Assembly (NCBI GenBank): GCA_947492905.1 | Contig: CANLOL010000001.1 | Coordinates: 1,838,578-1,902,577 of the forward strand | Length of the DNA stretch: 64,000 nt | Direction: 5' to 3' | Source of the DNA: an uncultured Sphingorhabdus sp. | GTDB lineage: Bacteria > Pseudomonadota > Alphaproteobacteria > Sphingomonadales > Sphingomonadaceae | Part shown: positions 25,418-35,513 of the stretch, piece by piece | Position numbering within the stretch: position 1 is the first letter of the stretch | Layout: every line of letters begins with the position of its first letter | Notes under the pieces: generated by a model | Seen by the model: the letters and a program-made list of their open reading frames with translations, nothing else | What the model was told of the DNA's origin: nothing | Databases searched by the model: none | Program-made: the position numbers and the translations under genes

Positions 25418-28400
25418 ATGGCAGATAATATAGATATTTTAACGGAATATAGTGAGAGGTTTGCAAAGCTTTCTGATGCTTATTTATGCGATGAAAATCA
25501 GCTTATCTCGACTTTCATAAAAGAGTTAGATTATGATGATATTGCTAAAAAAACTGTCCGTGATAATAGTCGTGACATCATCCAAAAACTAAAAAACTCC
25601 GATAAGACACTCTCATTAATAGATAAATTGCTCCAAGAATATGGCCTTTCCAGTCAAGAAGGCATAATCTTAATGCGTCTGTCAGAGGCATTGGTTCGCA
25701 CCAAAGATATTAGCACTGCCAAGAAATTAATCAGGGATAAAATCTCTCAAGGAGATTGGGCAGCGCATGCGGGCAAAAGCAATTCTTTCCTCGTCAATCG
25801 CGCAACACAAGGCCTTCAACTATTAGCATTTTGGTTAGAAAAAAGCGGCGGTAATAATAGCAACACTATTTTTGCGAAAATAGGCGATACTATCACGCAT
25901 AAAGTGATGAAATTGGCCATGCGGTTGATGGGCGGTCATTTCGTTTTGGGCGAAACCATCGAAAAAGCGATTGTTAAATCAGACCGGTTTGACCCCGTGA
26001 TCACCTGTTTTTCCTATGATATGTTGGGAGAAGCGGCCTATACGCAAGATGATGCAGTGCGATATTATACGGCATATGAGAATGCGGTCTTGGCTATCGC
26101 AAAAGATGGCCCCTACTCTGATATTCGCAAAGCGCCGAGCATTTCAATCAAATTATCTGCATTGCACCCTCGCTATGAAAGCACCCAGGCGCACCATTGT
26201 ATCACACCTATTTATGATAAATTATTGAAATTATGTGCATTGGCAAAAGCCGGTAATTTTGGAATTACGATCGATGCTGAAGAATGTGAAAGATTAGAAA
26301 TTTCATTGCTTATTGCTGAGAAATTATGCGCTACTGATAGTCTCAATGATTGGGAAGGTCTCTCAATAGTTGTGCAAGCCTATCAGAAACGCGCCCTGCC
26401 CGTAATAGATTATATCGCCGCTATGGGCCGCAAATATGATCGCAAATTAATGATAAGATTGGTGAAAGGCGCCTATTGGGATAGCGAAATAAAGCGCGCA
26501 CAAGAGATGGGATTATCCGATTATCCCGTATTCACGCGCAAAGAGAATAGCGATTTAAGCTATTTGCTATGCGCACAAAAAATCATAGAATATGCAGATA
26601 TAATCTACCCGCAATTTGCCACCCATAATGCGCAATCGGCCGCTGCTGTCGCTTATCTCGCCACGCAAAAGAAGGTTCCATTTGAATTTCAGCGCCTTTA
26701 CGGGATGGGCGATGAATTGCATATGTTATTGGCTGAAAAATATGGTGTTAAGAGCCGTATTTATGCCCCTGTAGGCCCGCATAAAGACTTGCTTCCCTAT
26801 CTTGTTCGGCGGTTGTTAGAAAATGGCGCTAACTCCTCATTTGTTAATCAACTGTCCGATGAAAATATTGATATTGAAAAATTAATTCATGATCCGTTGG
26901 ATAGAGTAAAAATCAATGCAAATCATAGAAGCCCCAATATAGCATTGCCTATTGAGCATCTTGGAAATGGCCGAATATCAGCCGCAGGTTTTGATGAAAC
27001 CCAAATTGATAAAATCTTACATGCTGAACAAAATCTATTAAAAGCCTCCTATATAGAGGCATTTTCAGTTATAAAGGGTGAGGAAATTGCGTCTAATCCG
27101 ATTGATAGATATTGCCCATTTGATAGAGATATTATCATCGGCAAGGCGCATTATGCCGATGAAAATGATGTCGAAAATGCCATTATTTCTGCTGCGCAAT
27201 CCAATTTTCAATATGACTTTTCCAACACCGAAAGAGCCGATATGTTGCGCCAAATTGGCGATGCATTATTAGCTTCGGAAGATGAATTAATCGCAATCTT
27301 GGTCTGGGAAGCCGGGAAAACCGTTCAAGATGCTCTATCAGAAATAAGAGAAGCCGTTGATTTTTGCCGCTATTATGCCGATCAAGCGGAGAGCCATGTT
27401 GACCGAAAGGCATTGGGCACGGTCGCCTGTATTTCGCCTTGGAACTTTCCATTGGCTATTTATTTGGGACAGATTGTCGCATCATTATCTATGGGCAATT
27501 GCGTGATAGCCAAACCCGCCGAACAAACGCCGCTAATCGCTTATAAAATTAATGATATATTGTTCAAATCTGGTGTTCCTAAAGATGCTTTCCATCTGTT
27601 AATTGGCGATGGTGCAAAGCTGGGAAATGTGCTGACGAGCAATGATAAGATTGATGCTATTTGTTTTACAGGATCAACCAAAACGGCCAAACATATCGCG
27701 CAAAATTTGGCGCAAATTGGCCGTGCGGATATTCCATTCATTGCTGAAACGGGCGGCATAAATGCCATGATTGTGGACTCAACGGCATTGCTAGAACAAG
27801 TGATTGAAGATGTCATCGCCTCAGCTTTTCAAAGCGCAGGACAAAGATGTTCGGCTTGCCGCCTACTATGTGTGCAAGAGGATATAGCCGATGCGTATAT
27901 CGCTATGTTGCGCGGTGCAATGGAAATGCTGCAAATTGGAAATCCAACCTCTCTTACGACCGATATTGGTCCTGTAATAGACATGAATGCACAAAAAATG
28001 ATCGATGATTATAGCGCAGCCATGCAGGAAGTTTCGCGCAATATAGGCGGCAAACCAATTGCGAATGATTTAGAAAAAGGAAGTTTTAGCCTCCCCTATG
28101 CATTTGAGATTGATGATATTTCTAGTTTAGAGCGTGAAATATTTGGCCCTATATTACATATAAAGCGGTTCAAAGCAGCGCAAATTGATGGTTTAATTCA
28201 CGATATTAATGCGCTTGGTTATGGACTGACAATGGGACTGCATACGCGCATTGATGCACGTGTTGAGCAATTCTCTCATAGCGCAAAAGTTGGCAACCTC
28301 TATGTCAATCGCAATCAAATTGGCGCAGTGGTTGGTGTGCAACCTTTCGGCGGAGAAGGGCTTTCTGGAACAGGGCCAAAGGCGGGTGGGCCGCAATATG

Positions 28401-29002
28401 TGAAGCGATTATCGCAAAAAATTCAAAATAGGGCTATTAAAGAAAATATAGAAAATCAAATATCTAAACCTTTAGATTTAGAATTTTTCTTATCTTTGAA
28501 ATCAGTCAAGTCGCCTCTATTATTACAGCAAATCCATGAGCATTATAAAACATATGATCCAATCATTGCGGATATATATGAAGACAGTTGGATTAAAGCG
28601 GAATCATTTTTCAACGAACAAAAATTACCGGGCCCAACGGGTGAGAATAATATTTTGAAGCATCATCCGCGCGGCTCTATTTTTTGCATGGGCGGCGATT
28701 CCATATATGATATTCACAAACAAATATGCATGGCCTTAATCGCTGGTAATAATGTATATATAGAGGCTGATGAAAATATCATAATTTCTATTGGGAATGA
28801 AACAGCCAATGATAATTATGATGCGATTGCATGTGATGGATCTAAGCGATCATCTGTGGCAGGGCAATTAGCGCAATTAGATGGCCCCATTCGCCCTATA
28901 TTAAGCGCTCATGATGATACGGAACGCTATGCGATAGAGCGATGCGTTACCATTGATACTACGGCCGCTGGCGGTAATGCATCTCTACTGGCTCTAAATT
29001 AG
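25418..29002 (+). CDS. putA: Bifunctional proline dehydrogenase / L-glutamate gamma-semialdehyde dehydrogenase
   Basis: 1194 residues. Oxidises proline to P5C (FAD) and then to glutamate (NAD+). The proline dehydrogenase barrel covers roughly 170-470 (RLVKGAYWDSEIKRAQ; a late FEFQRLYGMGDELH). The aldehyde dehydrogenase domain covers about 560-1000 (SPWNFPLAIYLGQ, FTGSTKTAK, the Glu in AETGG, catalytic Cys811 in SAGQRCSA). There is no N-terminal ribbon-helix-helix DNA-binding domain, consistent with control by the separate Lrp protein. About 190 further residues follow the dehydrogenase domain, with HHPRGSIFCMGG and a late DTTAAGGN, resembling the ALDH-like C-terminal domain of type B PutA proteins. 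Confidence 0.96.
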   Translation: MADNIDILTEYSERFAKLSDAYLCDENQLISTFIKELDYDDIAKKTVRDNSRDIIQKLKNSDKTLSLIDKLLQEYGLSSQEGIILMRLSEALVRTKDISTAKKLIRDKISQGDWAAHAGKSNSFLVNRATQGLQLLAFWLEKSGGNNSNTIFAKIGDTITHKVMKLAMRLMGGHFVLGETIEKAIVKSDRFDPVITCFSYDMLGEAAYTQDDAVRYYTAYENAVLAIAKDGPYSDIRKAPSISIKLSALHPRYESTQAHHCITPIYDKLLKLCALAKAGNFGITIDAEECERLEISLLIAEKLCATDSLNDWEGLSIVVQAYQKRALPVIDYIAAMGRKYDRKLMIRLVKGAYWDSEIKRAQEMGLSDYPVFTRKENSDLSYLLCAQKIIEYADIIYPQFATHNAQSAAAVAYLATQKKVPFEFQRLYGMGDELHMLLAEKYGVKSRIYAPVGPHKDLLPYLVRRLLENGANSSFVNQLSDENIDIEKLIHDPLDRVKINANHRSPNIALPIEHLGNGRISAAGFDETQIDKILHAEQNLLKASYIEAFSVIKGEEIASNPIDRYCPFDRDIIIGKAHYADENDVENAIISAAQSNFQYDFSNTERADMLRQIGDALLASEDELIAILVWEAGKTVQDALSEIREAVDFCRYYADQAESHVDRKALGTVACISPWNFPLAIYLGQIVASLSMGNCVIAKPAEQTPLIAYKINDILFKSGVPKDAFHLLIGDGAKLGNVLTSNDKIDAICFTGSTKTAKHIAQNLAQIGRADIPFIAETGGINAMIVDSTALLEQVIEDVIASAFQSAGQRCSACRLLCVQEDIADAYIAMLRGAMEMLQIGNPTSLTTDIGPVIDMNAQKMIDDYSAAMQEVSRNIGGKPIANDLEKGSFSLPYAFEIDDISSLEREIFGPILHIKRFKAAQIDGLIHDINALGYGLTMGLHTRIDARVEQFSHSAKVGNLYVNRNQIGAVVGVQPFGGEGLSGTGPKAGGPQYVKRLSQKIQNRAIKENIENQISKPLDLEFFLSLKSVKSPLLLQQIHEHYKTYDPIIADIYEDSWIKAESFFNEQKLPGPTGENNILKHHPRGSIFCMGGDSIYDIHKQICMALIAGNNVYIEADENIIISIGNETANDNYDAIACDGSKRSSVAGQLAQLDGPIRPILSAHDDTERYAIERCVTIDTTAAGGNASLLALN

Positions 29003-29038
29003 TTTATTATAGCCATAGCCCATCAAACAGAGTTATAA

Positions 29039-29830
29039 ATGGATATGGATAAAATTTATGACATAAACCCCCTTGCCCGTATCATGGAAAAATTACGCGA
29101 TAAGGATAAAGGGTGCGAATGGGATATAGCCCAAAATTTTGCTTCTATTGCACCTTACACAATCGAAGAAGCCTATGAAGTCGCTGATGCTATTGAGCGC
29201 GATGATATGGCTGATCTTAGCGATGAATTGGGTGATTTACTGCTCCAAGTTATATTCCATAGTCAGATGGCGCGTGAAGAAGGCAGTTTTGATTTGCAAA
29301 ATGTTGTCGATGGCATTTGCGATAAAATGATCCGCAGACATCCGCACATATTTGATGAAAGCGGTGAATTTCAAAATGATAAAGAGGCCGTTCGCCAAAA
29401 TTGGGAAATTATCAAAGAAGCAGAGCGTAAAGATAAGAATGCAAATATTAGCGCTCTAGATGGTGTAGCGCTTGCTCTGCCAGCCCTAAAACGTGCGGAG
29501 AAAATACAAAAACGGGCGGCGCGCACAGGCTTTGATTGGCCCGATAGCCAGAGTGCTAAGTCTAAGATTATTGAGGAATTAGAAGAAATTGAACAAGCTG
29601 CGAGCGATGAGCAGGTTTTTGAAGAAGTAGGGGATTTATTATTTTCTGTTGTTAATTACAGCCGCCATTTGGACATAGCTCCCGAAGATGCATTAAAAGC
29701 CGCTACGGCCAAATTCTCCAATCGTTTTACCAAAATGGAAGATATGGCTCAGCGAAAAGAAAAAGATTTTTCAAATCTCTCATTGGATGAAAAAGAGGAT
29801 TATTGGCAGCGCGCTAAAGCCAATGATTAA
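29039..29830 (+). CDS. mazG: Nucleoside triphosphate pyrophosphohydrolase MazG
   Basis: 263 residues with two MazG-type helical repeats. The first holds the metal-binding EEAYEVADAIE...DELGDLLLQVIFH motif (about 39-75). The second has EELEEIEQA...EEVGDLLFSVVNY (about 181-212). Hydrolyses NTPs to NMP and pyrophosphate, helping to clear abnormal nucleotides. A second ATG lies two codons in. It is convergent with hflX and the coding ends overlap by four bases. Confidence 0.95.
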   Translation: MDMDKIYDINPLARIMEKLRDKDKGCEWDIAQNFASIAPYTIEEAYEVADAIERDDMADLSDELGDLLLQVIFHSQMAREEGSFDLQNVVDGICDKMIRRHPHIFDESGEFQNDKEAVRQNWEIIKEAERKDKNANISALDGVALALPALKRAEKIQKRAARTGFDWPDSQSAKSKIIEELEEIEQAASDEQVFEEVGDLLFSVVNYSRHLDIAPEDALKAATAKFSNRFTKMEDMAQRKEKDFSNLSLDEKEDYWQRAKAND

Positions 29831-31215
29831 ACTTTTTCTGTTTCTTTCAGATATTGGCCCCATTGTTGATCATTCATAGATATTTTCAGATCAATCATTG
29901 TTTCATTCTGAACTTGAGAGATAATTTCAGAATTGCGATGCACCCAAGCCAATAAAGCACCATCAGCAGCACTAATGCTGATATTTTTGATTTGATTATT
30001 GCGCAGCACCAGAGAGGATAATTTATCCTTTAATCTGTCTATCCCCTGCCCATTATGTGAAGAAATAAGGGTGAATAAATCATCATCTATGCTCTTATTA
30101 TTATATTCTTCAAAATCATCTTCATCCAATAAATCTGACTTATTCCAAACCTCTATAATAGGCGTTTCTTTTGTAATTTCTTCTGCTTCTTCGACTGGCT
30201 CTTCGAGAGATGACCAAGGGCCTTCCTCTGAAACAATTTGTTTTTCTTCAAAATCAATTTGCGATGTTAAGCCTAGTGAGCGCAATATATCGATAACATC
30301 TGATTTTTGCTTTGCACTATCAGGGTGCGAAATATCGCGCACATGGACTATGATATCGGCGGCGATAACTTCCTCTAATGTTGCCCGAAACGCCGCGACC
30401 AATTGCGTTGGCAAATCAGAAACAAAACCCACTGTATCGGACAAAATAGTCTTTGAAACACCGGGCAAGCTTATTTCGCGCATGGTTGGGTCCAATGTGG
30501 CAAAGAGCAAATCTTCTGCAAAAATATCTGAACCCGTGAGGCGATTAAATAATGTAGATTTTCCAGCATTGGTATAGCCCACCAATGCGATGACGGGCCA
30601 AGGGGCTTTTTCGCGTCTTGCTCTATGCAGTCCGCGTGTGCGCTTTACATGGTCTAATTCTTTGCGCAATTTGGACATACGATCACGGATCATGCGGCGA
30701 TCCGATTCAATTTGCGTTTCACCTGGGCCGCCTAGAAAACCAAAACCACCGCGCTGTCTTTCAAGGTGAGTCCAGCTTCTCACCAATCGGCCTTGTTGAT
30801 AGTCCAAATGCGCCAATTCAACCTGCAAGCGTCCTTCGGCTGTAGAGGCTCTCTCGCCAAATATTTCCAATATAAGGCCCGTACGGTCAATGATTTTGGC
30901 TTTGGTTTTTTCTTCTAAATTGCGCTGTTGAATGGCCGATAAAGAGGCATCGAAATAGATTAATTCTATTTTTTCATTCTCTACAAATTCTCTTATTTCC
31001 TGCGTTTGCCCACCGCCTATCAACGTTGCTGGATTTGGTTTTCTTACCCGCAAATGCTGCGCATCAACAACGTGCAACCCAATAGCCAAAGCTAGGCCTT
31101 GCGCCTCTTCTAAACGCGCCTGCGGTTTTCTATCATTATGGACGTCGGGATAGATAATAAGAGTTTTAGTTCCGCGTGAAAAATCTTCCTCGTTGGAACG
31201 GTTAAATATACTCAA
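29827..31215 (-). CDS. hflX: GTPase HflX
   Basis: 462 residues. The N-terminal HflX domain (TLIIYPDVH...) leads into a coiled-coil segment (about 160-195), then a GTPase domain: G1 [10 protein letters not shown]3 DTVGF, and G4 NKSD after an acidic insertion. HflX binds the 50S subunit and splits stalled ribosomes under stress. The start overlaps the hfq stop by four bases, as in the widespread hfq-hflX pair. The insertion between G3 and G4 (about 315-350) is rich in Glu and may be lineage-specific. Confidence 0.95.
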   Translation of the reverse strand: MSIFNRSNEEDFSRGTKTLIIYPDVHNDRKPQARLEEAQGLALAIGLHVVDAQHLRVRKPNPATLIGGGQTQEIREFVENEKIELIYFDASLSAIQQRNLEEKTKAKIIDRTGLILEIFGERASTAEGRLQVELAHLDYQQGRLVRSWTHLERQRGGFGFLGGPGETQIESDRRMIRDRMSKLRKELDHVKRTRGLHRARREKAPWPVIALVGYTNAGKSTLFNRLTGSDIFAEDLLFATLDPTMREISLPGVSKTILSDTVGFVSDLPTQLVAAFRATLEEVIAADIIVHVRDISHPDSAKQKSDVIDILRSLGLTSQIDFEEKQIVSEEGPWSSLEEPVEEAEEITKETPIIEVWNKSDLLDEDDFEEYNNKSIDDDLFTLISSHNGQGIDRLKDKLSSLVLRNNQIKNISISAADGALLAWVHRNSEIISQVQNETMIDLKISMNDQQWGQYLKETEKV

Positions 31216-31697
31216 CCCAGATCCTCATTATATTCAATTAAATTAATATTTTTATCAGGCTGTATCGTTGATACGGCATGTTTATAAACCAATTGGATTA
31301 TATTATCGCGCTCTAGCAATACTGAAAACAAATCATAAGCCACAATATTGCCCTGTAACATTACGCCATTGACCAAAAATATAGTCACATTTTCTTCGAC
31401 ATCGCGCACCGCATAGAGGAATATATCTTGTAAATTGCCAGCTTTCGGTTTTTGATTTTCCATCAATTTATAAAATTGCTCGGACTCTATCACCGCTGAA
31501 GGCAAAATAGTTGAGATAGAATGTTTATAGACCAATTGGGTTTGGCCATCACGGCGCAGCAAAATAGAGAAATTATCAAACCATGTGATAATCCCCTGTA
31601 ATTTAACGCCTTTCATCAAGAAAATAGTGATAGGAGTTTTTGATTTTCTTACCGAATTGAGGAACATATCCTGCAATCCATTATTTTTATCGCTCAT
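31212..31697 (-). CDS. hfq: RNA chaperone Hfq with two tandem Sm domains
   Basis: I choose the ATG at 31697, seven bases after GGAA; an ATG four codons upstream (31709) is less well placed. The 161-residue protein is twice the usual length and has two full Sm domains. Sm1 (about 6-66) contains [21 protein letters not shown] and ends [10 protein letters not shown]; Sm2 (about 85-146) contains [21 protein letters not shown] and ends [10 protein letters not shown]. Both keep the YKH motif of the proximal RNA-binding face. Hfq pairs small RNAs with mRNAs. A trimer of such tandem chains could replace the usual hexamer. Two-domain Hfq is known from Zymomonas and relatives. Confidence 0.95.
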   Translation of the reverse strand: MSDKNNGLQDMFLNSVRKSKTPITIFLMKGVKLQGIITWFDNFSILLRRDGQTQLVYKHSISTILPSAVIESEQFYKLMENQKPKAGNLQDIFLYAVRDVEENVTIFLVNGVMLQGNIVAYDLFSVLLERDNIIQLVYKHAVSTIQPDKNINLIEYNEDLG

Positions 31698-31793
31698 GAT
31701 TATTTCCATTATTATTGAGTGATCATTAATTGTAATAAATAGATTGAGACGCCTTGAGTCAATGATTTCTATTATATTGATAAAAATAGAATA

Positions 31794-33176
31794 TTATTTA
31801 TCGACCTTTTTCTTATCCTTATCATAGAGGCCCAATAATTTGAGCTTCCTATGCAAAGCAGAACGTTCCATTCCAATAAAGCCAGCGGTACGGGAGATAT
31901 TCCCAGAAAATCTATTAATTTGAACTTTCAGATATTCGCGCTCAAAAGTCTCTCGCGCCTCGCGCAATGGCATACCCATTAGGCTGGATATATTATTATT
32001 GGGCCCCTCTACACCGCCGATAATTTCAGTGGGTAAATTAGACAAATCAATAGTCGTTAAATTTTTCGTAGGCGCAAAAATAACAATCCTCTCGATTATA
32101 TTTTTAAGCTGCCTCACATTGCCTGGCCAATCAAATGCTTGCATTGCGGCCATAGCTTCATTGCTAATTTTGGGCGGCTGCATGTCATGTTGATTGGCAT
32201 AACGAATAAGGAAAAAATCCGCCAGATCATTAATATCCTCGCGTCTTTCGCTGAGCTCAGGCAATTCAATTGGCACAACATTGAGCCTATAATATAAATC
32301 TTCACGAAAACGTTTTGCTTCTATTTCTTCGTTCAAATTTTTAGCCGATGTTGAAATAACCCGCACATCAACCCGAATAGGCCGCTCGCCGCCTACGCGG
32401 ACAAATGTTTGATCGGTCAAAACCCGTAATATCTTAGCCTGCGTAGGCAGCGGCATATCAGCTATTTCATCCAAAAACAGCGTGCCGCCATGCGCTAGCT
32501 CCATCAATCCAACTTGTTTTAATTTGCCATCGACTTCGGTTCCGAATAATTGTTCTTCAAATTTATCAGGATCTAGCCGCGCAGAATTAACCGATATAAA
32601 TTTAGAATTTACGCGCGGGCTCCAATTATGCACCATCCTTGCAGCAACTTCTTTGCCGACACCTGCAGGCCCCAATATCATTATTCTACTGCCAGAGGCC
32701 GCTACTTTTTTGAGCTTTGCGCGCACGGTCCTTATGATATTCGAACTGCCAGTAAGTTCATTATTAATACCAAATTTTTCTTTATACGCTAAATTCTCTA
32801 ACCTTAACCGTTCAGTTTCGGTAGCACGCTCGACCAAGTGAATAAGTTTTTCTGTCATAAAAGGTTTTTCGATAAAATCGACAGCCCCTTCATTTATAGC
32901 AGCAACGGCGGTATCCAAATTACCATGACCCGAAAATATAATGACGGGCAATTCGGGATCACGCTTTTTAATCTCGCGCAGCATCTCAATGCCATCCATA
33001 GGAGAGCCGCGAAGCCAGACATCGAGCAACACCAAAGCAGGCCTGCGTTCATCAATTGCGGCTAAAGCAGCAATGCTTCCACCTGCTGTGCGGGTCTCAT
33101 AGCCTTCATCTTCTAAAACACCTGACACCAAATTTCGAATATCTTGTTCGTCGTCGACAATCAAAACTTCCATCAT
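31794..33176 (-). CDS. ntrX: Nitrogen-regulation response regulator NtrX
   Basis: 460 residues. Receiver domain with phospho-acceptor Asp52 (VLLDVWL), AAA+ domain (Walker A GPAGVGKE near 170, Walker [12 protein letters not shown] near 235), and a C-terminal Fis-type helix-turn-helix (NISRTAGFIGMERSALHRKLKLLG). The segment between LFGTEVDG and GGTLFLDE does not contain the GAFTGA loop that sigma-54 activators use to contact sigma-54, whereas the NtrC in this window does. The ATG overlaps the ntrY stop (ATGA). Partner kinase: NtrY. Confidence 0.94.
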   Translation of the reverse strand: MMEVLIVDDEQDIRNLVSGVLEDEGYETRTAGGSIAALAAIDERRPALVLLDVWLRGSPMDGIEMLREIKKRDPELPVIIFSGHGNLDTAVAAINEGAVDFIEKPFMTEKLIHLVERATETERLRLENLAYKEKFGINNELTGSSNIIRTVRAKLKKVAASGSRIMILGPAGVGKEVAARMVHNWSPRVNSKFISVNSARLDPDKFEEQLFGTEVDGKLKQVGLMELAHGGTLFLDEIADMPLPTQAKILRVLTDQTFVRVGGERPIRVDVRVISTSAKNLNEEIEAKRFREDLYYRLNVVPIELPELSERREDINDLADFFLIRYANQHDMQPPKISNEAMAAMQAFDWPGNVRQLKNIIERIVIFAPTKNLTTIDLSNLPTEIIGGVEGPNNNISSLMGMPLREARETFEREYLKVQINRFSGNISRTAGFIGMERSALHRKLKLLGLYDKDKKKVDK

Positions 33177-35428
33177 ATATTCTCCGGATTATCATCTATC
33201 ATTTCGATGTTGTTACGATTTTTCTCTAACTTTTTAGTGTCAAAGCGAATCTTAACGCTGACCCCTCCCCCTTTTACTTCATCAAAATATATTCGCCCAA
33301 AATGCTCTTCTACAATCTTTTTCACTATGGCTAAACCGAGGCCTGATCCAGAGGATCGGGTTGTAACATAAGGTTCAACTATACGGCTTTTTTCTGCGGG
33401 CAAACCAATACCATTGTCGGTAACCTCAATAGTAAGAATGTCATTTTCATCTGAAATAGAGACTTGAATAGCACCTTTATGGTCATTCTCTTTTAAGATA
33501 CGCTCTTCAATAGCTTCGGTTGCATTTTTGACGACATTTGTAATGGCTTGCCCCATTTGCCGCCTATCGCAAAGCATATTCATAACATCATTTTGCGCAT
33601 CTACATTAAAGGCAATATTTGTCATCGAAACTTCGTGTAAAAATACACTATGCCTTACAATGTCTGATATATTTTCTTCTCTAAAAATAGGCTTTGGCAT
33701 GCGCGCAAAAGAGGAAAATTCATCAGCAATGTTCCGCAAATCATGCACTTGCCTTATGATAGTATTGGTCAATTGGTCAAATACATCATTGCCTTCTTCT
33801 ATCCGACTTGAAAAACGTCTTTTTAGGCGCTCTGCTGCCAATTGTATGGGGGTTAGCGGGTTTTTAATCTCATGCGCAATACGCCGTGCAACATCTGACC
33901 AAGCCGCCCGTTTTTGATCTGCTAATTGTTCGCTAATATCCTCAAATGTAATGACCGAGCCATTTTCATCACGGCTAATATTTACGGCCAATGTTTGCGG
34001 CTCTGGTCCATCGCCAATTTGAATGATGGCTTCTTTTTCTTTTTTGGTAATTAATTTGGCAAAGTCTTTGGATATTTCTTTTATATCAACGCCAATCAAT
34101 GTCTTGCCATCGCTGGCCAATTGATAGGATGCATTGCTGTTTGCCAAAATGATTTTATCCTCATTATCTAAGCTGATTATTCCCGCAGAGACAGATTCTA
34201 GCACGGTTTCCATAAAGGCTCTGCGATTATCCAATTGTTGATTGACCGTGAGCAAATTTTTATTTTGCGCCTCTAATTGCTGTGTCATAACATTGAATGA
34301 ATTGCTCAAAATACCGACTTCATCAGGCCTTAAATGACTCTCTGGGACGCGGGCAGACAAATCACCGTCAGCCACTTTTTGTGCAGCGAACACCAATTGA
34401 TTAACGGGACTGACCAACCTGTCTGCAACTATGAGAGCAATCCATATTGCGATACAAATAATCAGCAAAGAAACGACATATAAAGCTACGTTAAATTGCA
34501 GTTGCAAATTTTGCGATCGTGATATCATTTCATCATAATCATTTAATAATTTTTGCGCAGGACCGCCCAAAACAAAGGATGGCACACTATCTAGCCGGGC
34601 CGTGTAAAGATATAATCTGGGATTATCAAACAATATAGTAGCAGCTTCTATACGATCTGATTTGGCTTCTACGACCAATCCTTCGTCCGCATTCAGCTTT
34701 TCGAGCATTGTTTCCGTAATCCAAATATTACGGTCCTGATCATCAGATGCTACAACGGCTTCGGTGCGCTGTATTCCTTTATCATCAATCGTTACAATGG
34801 CAGATTCGCTCAATTTACGATTCAAAACTTGCGTCAAATATGCGTCCAAAAACTGTGGATTATCAGCGCTCGTTTGATTCAATGAAAATCTAATGTCGCT
34901 GGCCATTGTCTTGGTTTCTTCACCAACATCGCTCAATTTCTCTTGATAATATCCAACAGCAAGCGTTTCTGCATTTTCTAATATATCGCGAGCAGGGCCA
35001 GAAAACCAAAATTGCACTCCATTTTGAAACAATAATGATGCGAAAATAACCAATAAAAATACCGGTACTGTGGTAATAAGAGAGAATATACCAACCAAGC
35101 GGACATGCATCTTGCTCTGGCTATTGGATCCCTGTATTTCGACACGCTTTATGGCTATGCGTCTTCCCCATAATGCGATTAAAATACTAGCAGGGATTAA
35201 ATTTAGCACCAATAATGTAGCTGCCAATGGCGGTGAAAGCGGTTCAGCCGTTTCATTTTGCGTAATGTAAATTGAAAATGTAGCCCATGCAAATACAACA
35301 AATGCAATTAGGCTGATAATCTCAAGCCATTTTATAGATTTATCGCTGGAAATAGTTTGCAGAAATTGCGCCCAGAAATTGGGCTTGTCTATGCCATCTT
35401 GCAATGGTTCAATAGTCTGCGTTGCCAT
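33173..35428 (-). CDS. ntrY: Nitrogen-regulation sensor kinase NtrY
   Basis: I prefer the ATG at 35428 (751 residues, beginning MATQTIEPL); a GTG at 35467 would add 13 residues. Several N-terminal membrane helices (about 25-120), an extracytoplasmic region, another helix near 290-310, then HAMP (VADRLVSPVNQL...), PAS (about 385-475) and a histidine kinase core: H-box RIAHEIKNPLTPIQLAAERL, N-box NVVKNATEA, G1 DNGIGLP, G2 GSGLGLAIVKKI. Membrane sensor that phosphorylates NtrX; its signal is unclear (redox or nitrogen status in studied species). Four-base overlap with ntrX. Confidence 0.94.
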   Translation of the reverse strand: MATQTIEPLQDGIDKPNFWAQFLQTISSDKSIKWLEIISLIAFVVFAWATFSIYITQNETAEPLSPPLAATLLVLNLIPASILIALWGRRIAIKRVEIQGSNSQSKMHVRLVGIFSLITTVPVFLLVIFASLLFQNGVQFWFSGPARDILENAETLAVGYYQEKLSDVGEETKTMASDIRFSLNQTSADNPQFLDAYLTQVLNRKLSESAIVTIDDKGIQRTEAVVASDDQDRNIWITETMLEKLNADEGLVVEAKSDRIEAATILFDNPRLYLYTARLDSVPSFVLGGPAQKLLNDYDEMISRSQNLQLQFNVALYVVSLLIICIAIWIALIVADRLVSPVNQLVFAAQKVADGDLSARVPESHLRPDEVGILSNSFNVMTQQLEAQNKNLLTVNQQLDNRRAFMETVLESVSAGIISLDNEDKIILANSNASYQLASDGKTLIGVDIKEISKDFAKLITKKEKEAIIQIGDGPEPQTLAVNISRDENGSVITFEDISEQLADQKRAAWSDVARRIAHEIKNPLTPIQLAAERLKRRFSSRIEEGNDVFDQLTNTIIRQVHDLRNIADEFSSFARMPKPIFREENISDIVRHSVFLHEVSMTNIAFNVDAQNDVMNMLCDRRQMGQAITNVVKNATEAIEERILKENDHKGAIQVSISDENDILTIEVTDNGIGLPAEKSRIVEPYVTTRSSGSGLGLAIVKKIVEEHFGRIYFDEVKGGGVSVKIRFDTKKLEKNRNNIEMIDDNPENI

Positions 35429-35513
35429 ATTATCACTATTACAGCGAAAAAGTGGCAGATAAAGCACAAAATGACATATTTACCAATATTTTGCTGTTAT
35501 TTTAATCTGTTGA

